A stretch of 64,000 bases of DNA from Comamonadaceae bacterium (GCA_009996515.1 JAACZV010000003.1:124001-188000); one strand, 5' to 3'; positions 1 to 9,307 are shown, counted from the stretch's first letter. The notes: a model not told the origin generated them from the sequence alone. Numbers and translations are program-made.

Positions 1-1626
1 CCGGCCGTTCTCGGGCGTGACGGGCAGCACCACCTCGTCGTTGGCGCGCAGCCGGCCCGCGCCGAGGCGCAGGTCGCCCAGGCCGGCGATGCGGTAGCCC
101 AGCTCCAGCTGGGCGCTGGTCAGGCTGCTGGACAGGCGCAGCGCGCGCTGGCCCTGGTCGAAGACATCGTTGCTGCCGGCCGTGTAGGCCAGGCGGGCCG
201 CGCCGAACCAGCGCGAGCCCGGGCCCAGCGGCTGGTAGAACTCGCTGTTGAGGCCGCGCGTGGAGCCGATGCGCGCGATGCTGCGCAGCTCGGCGCCCCA
301 GGGGTTGAGCCAGTTCGCGACATGCATGGCGACCAGCGAATAGCTGCTGGCGTCGGCGAAGTTGCTGTAGAGCTCCAGGCCCAGCCGCACCCGGCTGGCG
401 GCCCAGTCGGCCTCGGTGAGCCGGAAGCCGACGCTGCGCCGGCCGTCGCGGTCGTCGACGTCGGTCTCGATGCGCTCGAAGTCGCCCATGCCGTCCAGGC
501 GCTCGACGGCGCGGTTCAGCTCCGCCCGGCCCACGGCGTCTCCCGGCCGCAGCGCCAGTTCGGCGCGCAAGGCCTCGGGGTTGACGCGCTGGGCGCCGCT
601 GAACGTCAGCTCCGCCAGCGGCAGCGCGCCCAGCGCCGCCTCGGGCTGGCCCAGGCGGCGGGCCTGCAGCGTGGCTTGGGGCCCGGGGGCGGACAGCGCC
701 GCCAGCCGCTCGCCGGCCGCCAGCGCGGCGCGGCGGCCGGTGGCGATGGCCTCGTCGGCGCGCTGGAAGTCCATGAAGCCCATGCCCGGCAGGTCGGGGT
801 CGATGACGATGTCCCGCCGTTGCAGCTCGCGCAGCGAGCGCTGCACGTTCTGCTCGGTCAGGATCTGCAGCATCTGGTTGGCCACCGTGACGGCGCTGGT
901 GATCTCGCGGTCTTCCAGCAGCGGCGTGCCGACGTTGACGGCGATGACGATGTCGGCGCCGAGCTGGCGCGCGATGTCTATGGGCAGGTTGCGCACCAGG
1001 CCGCCGTCCACGCGCGGCCGGCCGCCCACGCGCAGCGGCGCGAACACGCCGGGCACGGCCATGGAGGCGCGCAAGGCCTCGAACAGCGGCGTGTCGGCCT
1101 GGTCCAGCATGGCGCCGGACAACAGGTCCGTCGCGATGGCGCGGAAGGGGATGGGCAGCCGGCGCAGCGGGTCGTCGGTGCGCGTGGCGGGCAGCAGCGA
1201 GGACAGCGTGGCCTCCAGCTGGCCGTTGGCCGCCGCGCCGCCGGGCAGCATGACGCCGCGCTGCAGGTCGAAGCCGAACTCGATGCGCGAGGGCAGGCGT
1301 TCGTCGTCCTCGCGGCGGCGCACGGACAGGCGGTCGCGCGCCGGGCGGTCGGCCAGGATGGCGTTCCAGTTGGCGCTCTTGACCAGCGCTTCCAGCTCGT
1401 CGACGCTGCGCCCGGCGGCATAGGCCCCGCCGACCACGGCGCCCATGCTGGTGCCGACGATGAGGTCCACCGGCACCTGCATCTCCTCCAGCACGCGCAG
1501 CACGCCGATATGGGCCAGGCCGCGGGCGCCGCCGCCGGACAGCACCAGGCCGATCTTGGGGCGGGGCGGCTCGGCGGCCAGCGCGGCGCCGGTGACCAGG
1601 CACAGAAGCAGGAGCAGGCGTTTCAT
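1..1626 (-). CDS. Patatin-like phospholipase with C-terminal outer-membrane-type domain (partial)
   Basis: The gene runs off the left edge, so its C-terminus is missing; 542 codons are visible. It opens with a short signal peptide (about residues 1-18). The patatin fold follows, with the oxyanion-hole motif GGGARG at residues 31-36, the nucleophile motif GTSMG (Ser60) and the catalytic DGG (Asp207). This is a Ser/Asp dyad lipid acyl hydrolase of the RssA/NTE class. The region after about residue 330 resembles a POTRA-like segment followed by the start of a BamA/Omp85-type barrel, an architecture known for exported bacterial patatins. It is divergent from ispF across only 36 bp. Family assignment is firm; substrate is unknown. 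Confidence 0.88.
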   Translation of the reverse strand, partial: MKRLLLLLCLVTGAALAAEPPRPKIGLVLSGGGARGLAHIGVLRVLEEMQVPVDLIVGTSMGAVVGGAYAAGRSVDELEALVKSANWNAILADRPARDRLSVRRREDDERLPSRIEFGFDLQRGVMLPGGAAANGQLEATLSSLLPATRTDDPLRRLPIPFRAIATDLLSGAMLDQADTPLFEALRASMAVPGVFAPLRVGGRPRVDGGLVRNLPIDIARQLGADIVIAVNVGTPLLEDREITSAVTVANQMLQILTEQNVQRSLRELQRRDIVIDPDLPGMGFMDFQRADEAIATGRRAALAAGERLAALSAPGPQATLQARRLGQPEAALGALPLAELTFSGAQRVNPEALRAELALRPGDAVGRAELNRAVERLDGMGDFERIETDVDDRDGRRSVGFRLTEADWAASRVRLGLELYSNFADASSYSLVAMHVANWLNPWGAELRSIARIGSTRGLNSEFYQPLGPGSRWFGAARLAYTAGSNDVFDQGQRALRLSSSLTSAQLELGYRIAGLGDLRLGAGRLRANDEVVLPVTPENGR

Positions 1627-1662
1627 GGCGGGCGCACGATAGCAGGAGGCGACAATGCCGGC

Positions 1663-2154
1663 ATGACTCTTCCCGCGCTTCGAATCGGCGAGGGCTGGGA
1701 CACCCACCAGCTCGTCACCGGCCGGCCGCTGATCCTCGGCGGCGTCACCATCCCCCATACGCACGGCCTGCTGGGCCATTCGGACGCGGACGCGCTCGCG
1801 CATGCGATCACCGATGCGCTGCTGGGCGCCGCGGCGCTGGGCGACATCGGCAAGCTCTTTCCCGACACGGCGGCCGAGTTCAAGGGCGCGGACTCCATGC
1901 TGCTGCTGGACCAGGCCTACCGCCGCGTGCGCGAGGCGGGCTGGCGGCTGGTCAACCTGGACAGCACCATCGTCGCCCAGGCGCCCAAGATGGCGCCGCA
2001 CATCCCGGCGATGCGCGCGCGGCTGGCCGAGGTGCTGGGCGTGGATGCGGCCCAGGTCAACGTGAAGGCCAAGACGGCCGAGAAGATGGGGCCGGTGGGC
2101 GAGGGCCGGGCCATCGAGGCGCGGGCGGTCTGCCTGCTGGCCGCGGCGGGCTGA
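1663..2154 (+). CDS. ispF: 2-C-methyl-D-erythritol 2,4-cyclodiphosphate synthase
   Basis: 163 aa, the normal family length. It catalyses the cyclisation step of the MEP isoprenoid pathway, releasing CMP. The metal-binding DxH (Asp13, His15), the GRPLILGG segment and the HSDAD motif with GDIGKLFPD are all present, as is the C-terminal [10 protein letters not shown] signature. An in-frame upstream extension exists but is antisense to the patatin gene, so the ATG at 1663 was chosen. GGAGG lies at 1645-1649, a rather long 13 nt away. An out-of-frame ATG at 1655 opens a three-codon frame whose TGA overlaps the ispF ATG. ispD, often the upstream partner, is not in the window. Confidence 0.95.
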   Translation: MTLPALRIGEGWDTHQLVTGRPLILGGVTIPHTHGLLGHSDADALAHAITDALLGAAALGDIGKLFPDTAAEFKGADSMLLLDQAYRRVREAGWRLVNLDSTIVAQAPKMAPHIPAMRARLAEVLGVDAAQVNVKAKTAEKMGPVGEGRAIEARAVCLLAAAG

Positions 2155-2175
2155 GCCGACCGCCGCGGGCTCCGT

Positions 2176-3495
2176 TCAGTGGGCCTGCAGCCTCAGCGTG
2201 GTGATGAGGCCGCCGTCCGGGGCGTTGGCGATGGTCAGCCGGCCGCCCAGGCGCTGCACCGATTTGTCGACGATGGCCAGGCCCAGGCCGGCGCCGCTGG
2301 CCGCGGTGCGGGCGGCGTCGCCGCGGTAGAAGGGCGTGGTCAGGCGCTGCAGCCGGTCGGGCGGCACGCCGGGGCCGTGGTCGCGCACGCGCAGCTCTAT
2401 CCAGGCGCCCACCCGGGTCGCGCTGACGTCCACGCGCGCGGGCTCGCCGGGGTGGTGGCCGTAGCGACGCGCGTTCTCGAACAGGTTGAGCAGCACGCGG
2501 CCCAGCTCCGTGTCGTCGACGAAGACCTTGAGCCCCTTGCCGACCAGCACCTGGAAGCGGATCTGGTCGGGGTCGCGGAAGCCCTGCACCTCGCGCTCGA
2601 CGATGTCGACCAGCCTGGCCTCGCGCAGCTGGGTCTCGTTGGGCCGCGCATAGTCCATGAACTTGCTGATGATGGCGTCGAGCTGGTCGATGTCCTGGGC
2701 CATGAAGTGGCGGGCCTGATCGTCGCTGACGCTCATCTCCGTCTCCAGCCGCAGCCGCGCCAGCGGCGTGCGCAGGTCGTGCGAGATGCCGGCCAGCATG
2801 ACGGCGCGGTCCTCCTCCAGCTTGGCCAGCTCGCGAGCCATGCGGTTGAAGCCCATGTTGACCTCGCGGATCTCGCTGGTCATGGTCGTCTCGTCCAGGC
2901 GCGAGTCGTACTCGCCGTCGCGGATGCGGCCGGCGGCATCGGCCAGCTCGCGCAGCGGCTGGTTGATGAGGCGGGCGATCAGCGCCGAGCCGACGACGGT
3001 GGCCAGCAGCGCGATCAGCAGCCACCACCAGTTGCTGGACATCGCGACGGACAGCGGCGCGGGCGAGGTCTTCAGCCAGAAGGCGTCCTCGCCGACGATG
3101 TAGCGCACCCACAGGCCGGGCACGTCGTTGACGCTGCGGGCGATGACGGTATCGGGCCCCAGCGTGTGGCGCAGCTCGGCGGCCAGCTGCTTGGCGAAGG
3201 GGCTGGTGTCATAGGGCAGCCAGCGGTCGCTGGTCTCGGCCACGCGCACCCGCACCGTGTCGCCGCGCGACATCGAGCTGATGACGGCGACGCGGTTGAT
3301 GGGGTCGGTGTGCTCCAGCGCGATGCGGCTGAGCTTGACCAGGCCGGCCAGCTGCTCGGCCGATTCCAGCGCACGCGGCTGGGCTTCCAGCAGCTTGAAG
3401 GTGTACTGCCAGGCCAGCACCGCGCCGGCCAGCAGCAGGGCCAGCCAGGCGAACGTGCGCCAGAACAGGTTCAGCGCCAGATGAGGACGGGGCAT
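2176..3495 (-). CDS. EnvZ-like sensor histidine kinase
   Basis: 439 aa from the ATG at 3495. The open frame extends 33 codons further upstream, but that part translates an intergenic repeat and was excluded. Architecture: N-terminal membrane helix (about residues 10-28), periplasmic sensor region, second helix near residues 135-155, HAMP domain, dimerisation/phosphoacceptor helix with HDLRTPLARLRLETEM (the phosphorylated His), then the ATPase domain with N box (NLFENARRYG), G1 (DHGPGVP) and G2 (GAGLGLAIV). It lies downstream of the OmpR-like regulator at 3644-4378 on the same strand. EnvZ/OmpR-type osmotic or envelope control is likely, but the stimulus cannot be read from sequence. Confidence 0.92.
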   Translation of the reverse strand: MPRPHLALNLFWRTFAWLALLLAGAVLAWQYTFKLLEAQPRALESAEQLAGLVKLSRIALEHTDPINRVAVISSMSRGDTVRVRVAETSDRWLPYDTSPFAKQLAAELRHTLGPDTVIARSVNDVPGLWVRYIVGEDAFWLKTSPAPLSVAMSSNWWWLLIALLATVVGSALIARLINQPLRELADAAGRIRDGEYDSRLDETTMTSEIREVNMGFNRMARELAKLEEDRAVMLAGISHDLRTPLARLRLETEMSVSDDQARHFMAQDIDQLDAIISKFMDYARPNETQLREARLVDIVEREVQGFRDPDQIRFQVLVGKGLKVFVDDTELGRVLLNLFENARRYGHHPGEPARVDVSATRVGAWIELRVRDHGPGVPPDRLQRLTTPFYRGDAARTAASGAGLGLAIVDKSVQRLGGRLTIANAPDGGLITTLRLQAH

Positions 3496-3541
3496 CACGA
3501 GCCCCTCGCCCAGTCTTGCCTCGCTGTACGCGGGCAAGCCT

Positions 3542-3635
3542 GGTCGGTCCCCCGAGGGGACGGCGATGCTTGCCGGTTCGACCGGCAAGCACATCGCCCG
3601 GCGGGCCGGCTTGGGGCGGCCCGGCGCTCGGCCCG
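3542..3635 (+). repeat. Dispersed intergenic hairpin repeat, copy A
   Basis: About 94 bp filling most of the 148-bp gap between the response regulator and its kinase. It matches the reverse complement of 27510-27604 over nearly its full length and, less closely, of 50081-50170. Its core is a perfect hairpin: GCTTGCCGGT (3568-3577), loop TCG, ACCGGCAAGC (3581-3590). The stem is extended outward by GGCGAT pairing with ATCGCC across a two-base bulge. A smaller TCCCC/GGGGA hairpin lies to its left. It is in the opposite orientation to copies B and C relative to the surrounding minus-strand genes. Confidence 0.85.
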
Positions 3636-3643
3636 AATACCGC

Positions 3644-4378
3644 TCACGTGTTCTCGTCGGGGACGAAAACGTAGCCCACGCCCCACACGGTCTGGATGTA
3701 GCGCGGCTGGGCCGGGTCGGCCTCCAGCATCTTGCGCAGGCGCGAGATCTGCACGTCCAGGCTGCGGTCGAAGGGCTCGAACTCGCGGCCGCGGGCCAGC
3801 TGGGCCAGCTTGTCGCGGGACAGCGGCTGGCGCGGGTGGCGCACCAGGGTCTTGAGCATGGAGAACTCGCCGGTCGTCAGCGGCAGCTGCTCGCCGTTCT
3901 TGGTCAGGCGGCGCAGGGCCAGGTCGAACTCGAACGGGCCGAAGGTCACCGTCATCGGCTCCTTGCTGGGCGCGCCCGGGGCTTCCGGCGGCGGGCGGCG
4001 GCGCAGCACGGCGTTGATGCGGGCCAGCAGCTCGCGCGGGTTGAAGGGCTTGGCCAGGTAGTCGTCGGCACCCACCTCCAGGCCGACGATGCGGTCCACA
4101 TCCTCCACCTTGGCGGTCAGCATGATGATGGGCGTGCTGTCGTTGGCGGCGCGCAGGCGGCGGCAGATGGTCAAGCCGTCCTCGCCGGGCAGCATCAGAT
4201 CCAGCACGATGAGGTCCACCGTCTCGCGGGTGAGCTGCTTGTTGAGTGCGCGGCTGTCCTCGGCCAGCAGCACCTCGAAGCCTTCCTGCGTCAGGTAGCG
4301 TCGGAGCAGGTCGCGGATGCGGGCATCGTCGTCGACGACGAGGATGCGATTGGGGCGGGGTGTCGCGGTGCTGTTCAT
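3644..4378 (-). CDS. ompR: OmpR-family response regulator
   Basis: 244 aa. The receiver domain (about residues 10-125) has the acidic pair VVDDD, the phosphoacceptor in LIVLDLMLPGEDG, the conserved Thr in MLTAK and the Lys in YLAKPFNPREL. A winged-helix DNA-binding domain follows (about 140-240) with PLTTGEFSMLKTLVRHP, RSLDVQISRLRKMLE and the terminal VWGVGYVFVP. Length and motifs match OmpR closely. It is transcribed ahead of the kinase at 2176-3495, with repeat copy A between them. The symbol is by similarity; the regulon is not visible here. Confidence 0.93.
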   Translation of the reverse strand: MNSTATPRPNRILVVDDDARIRDLLRRYLTQEGFEVLLAEDSRALNKQLTRETVDLIVLDLMLPGEDGLTICRRLRAANDSTPIIMLTAKVEDVDRIVGLEVGADDYLAKPFNPRELLARINAVLRRRPPPEAPGAPSKEPMTVTFGPFEFDLALRRLTKNGEQLPLTTGEFSMLKTLVRHPRQPLSRDKLAQLARGREFEPFDRSLDVQISRLRKMLEADPAQPRYIQTVWGVGYVFVPDENT

Positions 4379-4515
4379 CGCGTTTCCTGAATTTGTAACA
4401 GCGACATTGTGAGCAGGTTTTCAGCGCCGCCTTGTAGGACAGCGCGCAGCCGTTACAGCTTGTTGCCGGCCGCCCCGGGTAAGCTGGGCTTTTCCTTCTT
4501 GCCACAGAGTTTCCT

Positions 4516-5205
4516 ATGCGCTCGTTCCTCGTTCTCCCCGCTCTTGCCCTCGCGTTGTCGGCCCATGCGGCCGCCCAGGCGCCCAGCGAGCGCCTGAGCC
4601 TGTCGGCCAGCGCCAGCACCGAGGTGCAGCGCGACGTGCTGGGCGTGAGCTTCTCCACCTCGCGCGAGGGCCCGGAGGCGGCCGCCGTGCAGACGGCGCT
4701 GAAGCAGGCGCTGGACGCCGCGCTGGCCGAGGCGCGCAAGGCGGCCAAGCCGGGGCAGGTGGACGTGGAGACCGGCGGCTTCTCGCTCTACCCGCGCCAC
4801 GATCCCAAGACCGGCAAGATCAACGGCTGGCAGGGCAGTGCCGAGCTGCTGGTGGAGGGGCGCGACACGGCCGCCATTGCGCAGCTGACGGGCCGCATCA
4901 GCACGCTGACGATTGCCCGCGTCGGCTACAGCCTGTCGCGCGAGGCGCGTGAGAAGGCCGAGGCCGACATCACGGCCCAGGCCATCGCGCGCTACCGCGC
5001 CAAGGCGGCCGACTACGCGAAGCAGTTCGGCTATGGCGGCTACGTCGTCGGCGACATCAACATCGCCAGCGACGAGGTGGGCGGCCCGCGGCCGATGATG
5101 GCCATGCGCATGAAGGCCGAGATGGCCGATGCCGCGCTGCCGACGGAGGCCGGCAAGGCCACCGTCACCGTGAACGTCAGCGGCTCGGTGCAGCTGACGA
5201 AATAA
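4516..5205 (+). CDS. SIMPL (DUF541) domain periplasmic protein
   Basis: 229 aa. It begins with a signal peptide (residues about 1-21, ending AHAAAQA), followed by one SIMPL/DUF541 domain: LSLSASASTEVQRDVLGVSF at the start, the QGSAELLVEGRD segment and a C-terminal VTVNVSGSVQLT strand. Family members (E. coli YggE type) are periplasmic and are linked to oxidative-stress or surface phenotypes, without a defined biochemical activity. The gene stands alone between the divergent ompR and the convergent 3-hydroxybutyrate dehydrogenase, whose stop lies only 6 bp away. Confidence 0.88.
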   Translation: MRSFLVLPALALALSAHAAAQAPSERLSLSASASTEVQRDVLGVSFSTSREGPEAAAVQTALKQALDAALAEARKAAKPGQVDVETGGFSLYPRHDPKTGKINGWQGSAELLVEGRDTAAIAQLTGRISTLTIARVGYSLSREAREKAEADITAQAIARYRAKAADYAKQFGYGGYVVGDINIASDEVGGPRPMMAMRMKAEMADAALPTEAGKATVTVNVSGSVQLTK

Positions 5206-5211
5206 CCGCGC

Positions 5212-5982
5212 TCAGACGGCGGTCCAGCCGCCGTCCATGGCCCAGGCCTGGCCGCGCACGTTGATGGCGGCGTCCGAGCACAGGAAGACGGTCAGCGCGC
5301 CCAGTTCCTCGGGCGTCGTGAACTGCAGCGAGGGCTGCTTCTCGGCCAGCAGGCGGCGCTTGGCCTCGTCGTTGTCCACGCCTTCGCGCGCGGCCAGCGC
5401 ATCGACCTGCTTCTGCACCAGCGGCGTCAGCACCCAGCCGGGGCAGATGGCGTTGACGGTGACCGGCGTCGTTGCCGTCTCCAGCGCGACGCTCTTGGTG
5501 AAGCCCACCAGCCCGTGCTTGGCCGCCACGTAGGCCGATTTCTGTGCCGACGCGACCAGCCCGTGCGCCGACGCGATGTTGACGATGCGGCCCCAGCCCT
5601 TCTTGAGCATGCCGGGCAGGGCCAGCCGCGTCGTGTGGAAGGCCGAGCTCAGGTTGATGGCGAGGATGGCGTCCCACTTCTCGACGGGGAAGTCCTGCAC
5701 CGGTGCCACATGCTGGATGCCGGCGTTGTTGACGAGCACGTCGATGCCGCCGAACTCGGCCTCGGCATAGGCCACCAGGGCGGCGATGTCGGCCGGCTTG
5801 CTCATGTCGGCGCCGTGGTAGCCCACCTTGACGCCCAGCGCGGCGACTTCCGCCTTGGGGCCTTCGGCGTCGCCGAAGCCGTTCAGGATGACGTTGGCAC
5901 CGTCGCGCGCCAGCGCGAGCGCGATGCCCAGGCCGATGCCGCTGGTGGAGCCCGTGACGAGGGCGGTCTTGCCTTTCAACAT
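5212..5982 (-). CDS. bdhA: 3-hydroxybutyrate dehydrogenase
   Basis: 256 aa short-chain dehydrogenase/reductase. It has the NAD-binding TGSTSGIG near the N-terminus, the NNAG motif and the catalytic SAYVAAKHG (Tyr and Lys). The LNGFGD stretch after the first beta-alpha unit and the C-terminal DGGWTAV are typical of D-3-hydroxybutyrate dehydrogenases, which reversibly oxidise 3-hydroxybutyrate to acetoacetate in polyhydroxybutyrate breakdown. phaR at 10624 supports a PHB-accumulating host. It is divergent from the hydrolase at 6028 across 45 bp. A related SDR specificity cannot be excluded. Confidence 0.9.
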   Translation of the reverse strand: MLKGKTALVTGSTSGIGLGIALALARDGANVILNGFGDAEGPKAEVAALGVKVGYHGADMSKPADIAALVAYAEAEFGGIDVLVNNAGIQHVAPVQDFPVEKWDAILAINLSSAFHTTRLALPGMLKKGWGRIVNIASAHGLVASAQKSAYVAAKHGLVGFTKSVALETATTPVTVNAICPGWVLTPLVQKQVDALAAREGVDNDEAKRRLLAEKQPSLQFTTPEELGALTVFLCSDAAINVRGQAWAMDGGWTAV

Positions 5983-6027
5983 GGAGGGTCCTTCTGGGTT
6001 GCTAGGATGACTTCAAAGGATTGAACC

Positions 6028-6918
6028 ATGACCCAGCCCACCTTGCGTTACGTGAACTGTCTGGACGCCACCGGCCTGCACCGCATGGCCTACTGGGACT
6101 GGGCGGGCCCCGGCCCCGACGCGCCGGTGCTGGTCTGCGTGCATGGCCTGTCGCGCCAGGGACGCGACTTCGATGCGCTGGCCCGGGCGCTGAGCGCGCG
6201 CTGGCGCGTGATCTGCCCCGACGTCGTGGGCCGTGGCCGCTCGGACTGGCTGCGCCAGCCGGCCGGCTACCAGATTCCGGCCTATGTCTCGGACATGGTC
6301 GCGCTGCTGGCGCGGCTGGACGTGGAGCAGGTGGACTGGGTGGGCACGTCCATGGGCGGGCTGATCGGCCTGAGCCTGGCCTCGCTGCCGCGGCCTGAGG
6401 GGCAGGCCAGCCCCATCCGGCGCCTGGTGCTCAACGACGTGGGGCCGGCCATACGCTTCGAGGCGCTGCAGCGCATCGGCAGCTACCTGGGGAAGGCGCC
6501 GCGGTTCGCGTCGCTGGACGAGGGCGCGGCCTATCTGCGCGGCATCTCCGAAGGCTTCGGCCCGCACAGCGACGCCGAGTGGCTGGCGCTGTCGGCGCCA
6601 CTGTTCCGCGAGGAGGCGGGGCAGGGGGGCGGCTGGACGCTGCACTACGACCCTGCCATCGCCTTGCCCTTTGCCGCCCTGACGCCCGAGCTCGCCGCGG
6701 CCGGCGAGGCCATGCTGTGGGCCGCCTATGACCGGCTGAGCTGCCCGACGCTGCTGATACGCGGCGCCGACAGCGACCTGCTGGGCGCCGACACGGCGCG
6801 CGCGATGACGCAGCGCGGCCCGCGTGCCCGCCTCGTCGAGTTGGCCGGCGTGGGCCATGCGCCGACGCTGGTGCATGCCGATCAGATCGCCATCGTGAGG
6901 GACTTTCTCAGCCCATGA
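6028..6918 (+). CDS. Alpha/beta hydrolase
   Basis: 296 aa alpha/beta-hydrolase fold. The oxyanion region is VCVHGLSRQGRDF, the nucleophile elbow is GTSMGG (Ser108), an acid lies in LLIRGADSDLL and the catalytic His in GVGHAPTLV near the C-terminus. No signal peptide, so cytoplasmic. It is divergent from bdhA, and its stop overlaps the relA ATG at 6915 (ATGA), so the two are probably co-transcribed. A role near 3-hydroxybutyrate oligomer hydrolysis would be attractive given the neighbour, but that is inference only. Confidence 0.85.
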   Translation: MTQPTLRYVNCLDATGLHRMAYWDWAGPGPDAPVLVCVHGLSRQGRDFDALARALSARWRVICPDVVGRGRSDWLRQPAGYQIPAYVSDMVALLARLDVEQVDWVGTSMGGLIGLSLASLPRPEGQASPIRRLVLNDVGPAIRFEALQRIGSYLGKAPRFASLDEGAAYLRGISEGFGPHSDAEWLALSAPLFREEAGQGGGWTLHYDPAIALPFAALTPELAAAGEAMLWAAYDRLSCPTLLIRGADSDLLGADTARAMTQRGPRARLVELAGVGHAPTLVHADQIAIVRDFLSP

Positions 6919-9185
6919 GGACAGGCTCCATGACCGAGGGCGCGGCCACCGCGCCCATCGTGGCGCTGCTGGATGCGGGCGCCACGCATTCCAATGCCGA
7001 GGTGGTGCGCGCGCGCGCCTTCGCCGAGCCGCTGATTGGCGGCGAGCTGCTGGACACCGGCGAGAACGCACTGGCCCATGCCGACGGCGTGGCGGCCATC
7101 CTGCATGGCGTGGGGGCCGCCCAGGAGCTGCAGGCGGCGGCCTATCTGGTCTACGCGGCCGACTTCCTGAACAAGCCCGAGGAGGTCGTCGCCAAGGCCT
7201 TCGGCGACAGCTATGCCAGCCTGGTCATGCACACGCGCCGCCTGGTGCAGCTGCAGCGCGCCACCCGCGACGCCAAGGTGCAGGCCGACAAGAAGTCCGA
7301 CCAGCGCGCCGAGCAGACCGAGCGCGTGCGCAAGATGCTGCTGGCCTTTTCGCGCGACCTGCGCGTGGTGCTGCTGCGCCTGGCCTCGCGGCTGCAGTCG
7401 CTGCGCTGGTACGCCGCGGCCAAGCAGCCCTGCCCGCCGGCGCTGGCCGACGAGTCGCAGGCCGTGTTCGCGCCGCTGGCCAACCGGCTGGGCATCTGGC
7501 AGATCAAATGGGAGCTGGAGGATCTGGCCTTTCGCTTCCGCGAGCCCGAGGCCTACCGGGCCCTGGCCAAGGCCTTGCTGGAGACCCGCGTCGAGCGCGA
7601 GCAGCGCGTGGAGGCCGCGCGCGCGGCGCTGCAGGCCGACCTCTACGCCCAGGGCATTGCCGCCGAGGTGCAGGGCCGGCCCAAGCATCTCTACAGCATC
7701 CACAAGAAGATGCAGGGCAAGGCCTTGTCGCTGGACCGCGTGTTCGACCTGCGCGCGCTGCGCGTCATCGTCGCCAGCGTGGCCGACTGCTACGCGGTGC
7801 TGGCACGGCTGCACGAGCTCTACACGCCGGTGCCGGGCGAGTTCGACGACTACATCGCCAAGCCCAAGCCCAACGGCTACCAGTCGCTGCACACCGTCGT
7901 GCTGGCGGCCGATGGCCAGGCCATGGAGGTGCAGATCCGCACCCGCGAGATGCACGAGCATGCCGAGCATGGCGTGGCGGCGCACTGGGCCTACAAGGAG
8001 GCCGGCGCGCGTGGCTATGCCGGCGTCAGCGTGGCGGGCGAACTCGAGGAGCAGGTGGCGCGTGCGCGCAAGGCGGTGCTGAGCCAGCTGCTGGCCTGGG
8101 AGCGCGACACCGCGCATGCCGAGGGCGGCGCGGCCGGGGACCAGTTCAGCGACCGCATCTATGTCTTCACGCCGCAGGCCACCATCGTCGAGCTGGCGGC
8201 CGGCGCGACGCCGGTGGACTTCGCCTATGCGGTGCACACCGACCTCGGCCACCGCTGCCGCGGCGCGCGCATCGACGGCCAGATGCTGCCGCTGAACACC
8301 AAGCTGCTGAGCGGCCAGACGGTGGAGATCATCGCGGCCAAGGAGGGCGGCCCGTCGCTGGACTGGCTCAACCCCGAGCTGGGCTATCTGCAAAGCCAGC
8401 GCTCGCGCGCCAAGGTGCGTGCCTGGTTCAACGCGCTGCAGCAGGCGCAGACCATCGCGCGCGGCCGCGAGCTGGTCGAGAAGCTGCTGCAGCGCGAAGG
8501 CAAGACCGCGCTCAAGCTGGATGAGCTGGCCGCGCGCCTGGGCTTCAAGGGCGCCGACGCGCTGTTCGAGGTGGTGGGCAAGGACGAGTACTCGCTGCGC
8601 AACATCGAGCTGCTGCTGCGCCCGCCCGAGCCGGTGGCCGACGCCGACGAGCTGCTGGCGCAGAAGCACACGCGCAGCGCCAGCAGCAGCGGCGGCCGGG
8701 GCGGCGTGCTGGTGGTGGGCATCGACTCGCTGCTGACGACGCTGTCGCGCTGCTGCCGGCCGGCACCGCCGGACGACATCCAGGGCTTCGTCACGCGCGG
8801 CCGCGGCGTGGCCATCCATCGCAGCGACTGCAGCAACCTGGCCGAGATGAAGCGCCGCGCGCCGGAGCGTGTCATTGCCGTCGAATGGGGCGGCGCCGAG
8901 GCGGCTGGCAAGGGCGCGCCGGTCTACCCGGTCGATGTGCTGGTGGAGGCCGGCGACCGCCAGGGCCTGCTGCGCGACGTGCTCGAGGTGTTTGCCAAGG
9001 AGAAGATGAATGTCGTCGCCGTCAACACGCAGTCCATGAAGCCCGGTGCCGCCCGGCCGCGTGCGGGCGGTGGCGACACGGCCTGGATGAGCTTCACGCT
9101 GGAGCTGGCGGATGCGTCCCGGCTGACCAAGGTGCTGCGCGATCTCTGCGCCATTCCAGGCGTCCGATCGGCGCGCCGCAAGTGA
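6915..9185 (+). CDS. relA: GTP pyrophosphokinase, RelA type
   Basis: 756 aa. It synthesises (p)ppGpp from GTP/GDP and ATP in the stringent response. The synthetase domain has the EFDDYIAKPKPNGYQSLHT block; the acidic EFDD is the RelA hallmark, where SpoT has a basic RxKD. The N-terminal region is homologous to the hydrolase domain but lacks the catalytic HD pair (the motif reads AAAYLVYAADFL), so hydrolysis is probably lost. TGS (from IYVFTPQ), a helical region, a zinc-finger-like part with CCRPAPPDDIQGF and a C-terminal ACT domain follow. The ATG at 6915 overlaps the hydrolase stop. A second ATG at 6930, preceded by AGGACAGG, is equally plausible. Confidence 0.93.
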   Translation: MRTGSMTEGAATAPIVALLDAGATHSNAEVVRARAFAEPLIGGELLDTGENALAHADGVAAILHGVGAAQELQAAAYLVYAADFLNKPEEVVAKAFGDSYASLVMHTRRLVQLQRATRDAKVQADKKSDQRAEQTERVRKMLLAFSRDLRVVLLRLASRLQSLRWYAAAKQPCPPALADESQAVFAPLANRLGIWQIKWELEDLAFRFREPEAYRALAKALLETRVEREQRVEAARAALQADLYAQGIAAEVQGRPKHLYSIHKKMQGKALSLDRVFDLRALRVIVASVADCYAVLARLHELYTPVPGEFDDYIAKPKPNGYQSLHTVVLAADGQAMEVQIRTREMHEHAEHGVAAHWAYKEAGARGYAGVSVAGELEEQVARARKAVLSQLLAWERDTAHAEGGAAGDQFSDRIYVFTPQATIVELAAGATPVDFAYAVHTDLGHRCRGARIDGQMLPLNTKLLSGQTVEIIAAKEGGPSLDWLNPELGYLQSQRSRAKVRAWFNALQQAQTIARGRELVEKLLQREGKTALKLDELAARLGFKGADALFEVVGKDEYSLRNIELLLRPPEPVADADELLAQKHTRSASSSGGRGGVLVVGIDSLLTTLSRCCRPAPPDDIQGFVTRGRGVAIHRSDCSNLAEMKRRAPERVIAVEWGGAEAAGKGAPVYPVDVLVEAGDRQGLLRDVLEVFAKEKMNVVAVNTQSMKPGAARPRAGGGDTAWMSFTLELADASRLTKVLRDLCAIPGVRSARRK

Positions 9186-9188
9186 ATC

Positions 9189-9218
9189 TCGACAGACCTG
9201 AAAAATTCATGCTATAGT
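9189..9218 (+). promoter_or_regulatory. Sigma-70 promoter of tRNA-Val
   Basis: TCGACA at 9189-9194 (five of six matches to TTGACA) and TATAGT at 9213-9218 (five of six to TATAAT) are separated by 18 nt. The tRNA starts 13 nt after the -10 hexamer. The promoter begins right after the relA stop, so the tRNA has its own transcription unit. Confidence 0.75.
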
Positions 9219-9230
9219 GCGAAGCTCTTC

Positions 9231-9307
9231 AGGCGCGTAGCTCAGTTGGTTAGAGCACCACCTTGACATGGTGGGGGTCGTTGGTTCGAATCCAATCGCG
9301 CCTACCA
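9231..9307 (+). tRNA. tRNA-Val (GAC)
   Basis: 77 nt cloverleaf. The acceptor stem is AGGCGCG pairing with CGCGCCT. The D arm is GCTC/GAGC. The anticodon stem CCACC/GGTGG encloses TTGACAT, giving anticodon GAC, which reads GUC (Val). The T arm holds the TTCGAAT loop. The 3' CCA is encoded at 9305-9307. A promoter lies just upstream and an intrinsic terminator 16 nt downstream. Confidence 0.95.

Noticed and set aside
322..1662. Long plus-strand open frame preceding ispF
   Set aside because: It is antisense to the patatin gene, is rich in Gly/Ala/Gln/Arg as expected from a GC-rich shadow, and shows no family motif. Only the part from 1663 is real (ispF).
1655..1666. Three-codon frame (ATG CCG GCA TGA) overlapping the ispF start
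   Set aside because: Placed at an ideal distance from GGAGG, but so short that chance is the simplest explanation; noted under ispF.
6882..8819. 645-codon minus-strand frame opposite relA
   Set aside because: Same shadow composition; relA on the plus strand is unambiguous.
9231..9307. tRNA-Val as an integration site
   Set aside because: No duplicated 3' end of the tRNA and no composition change were found on either side.
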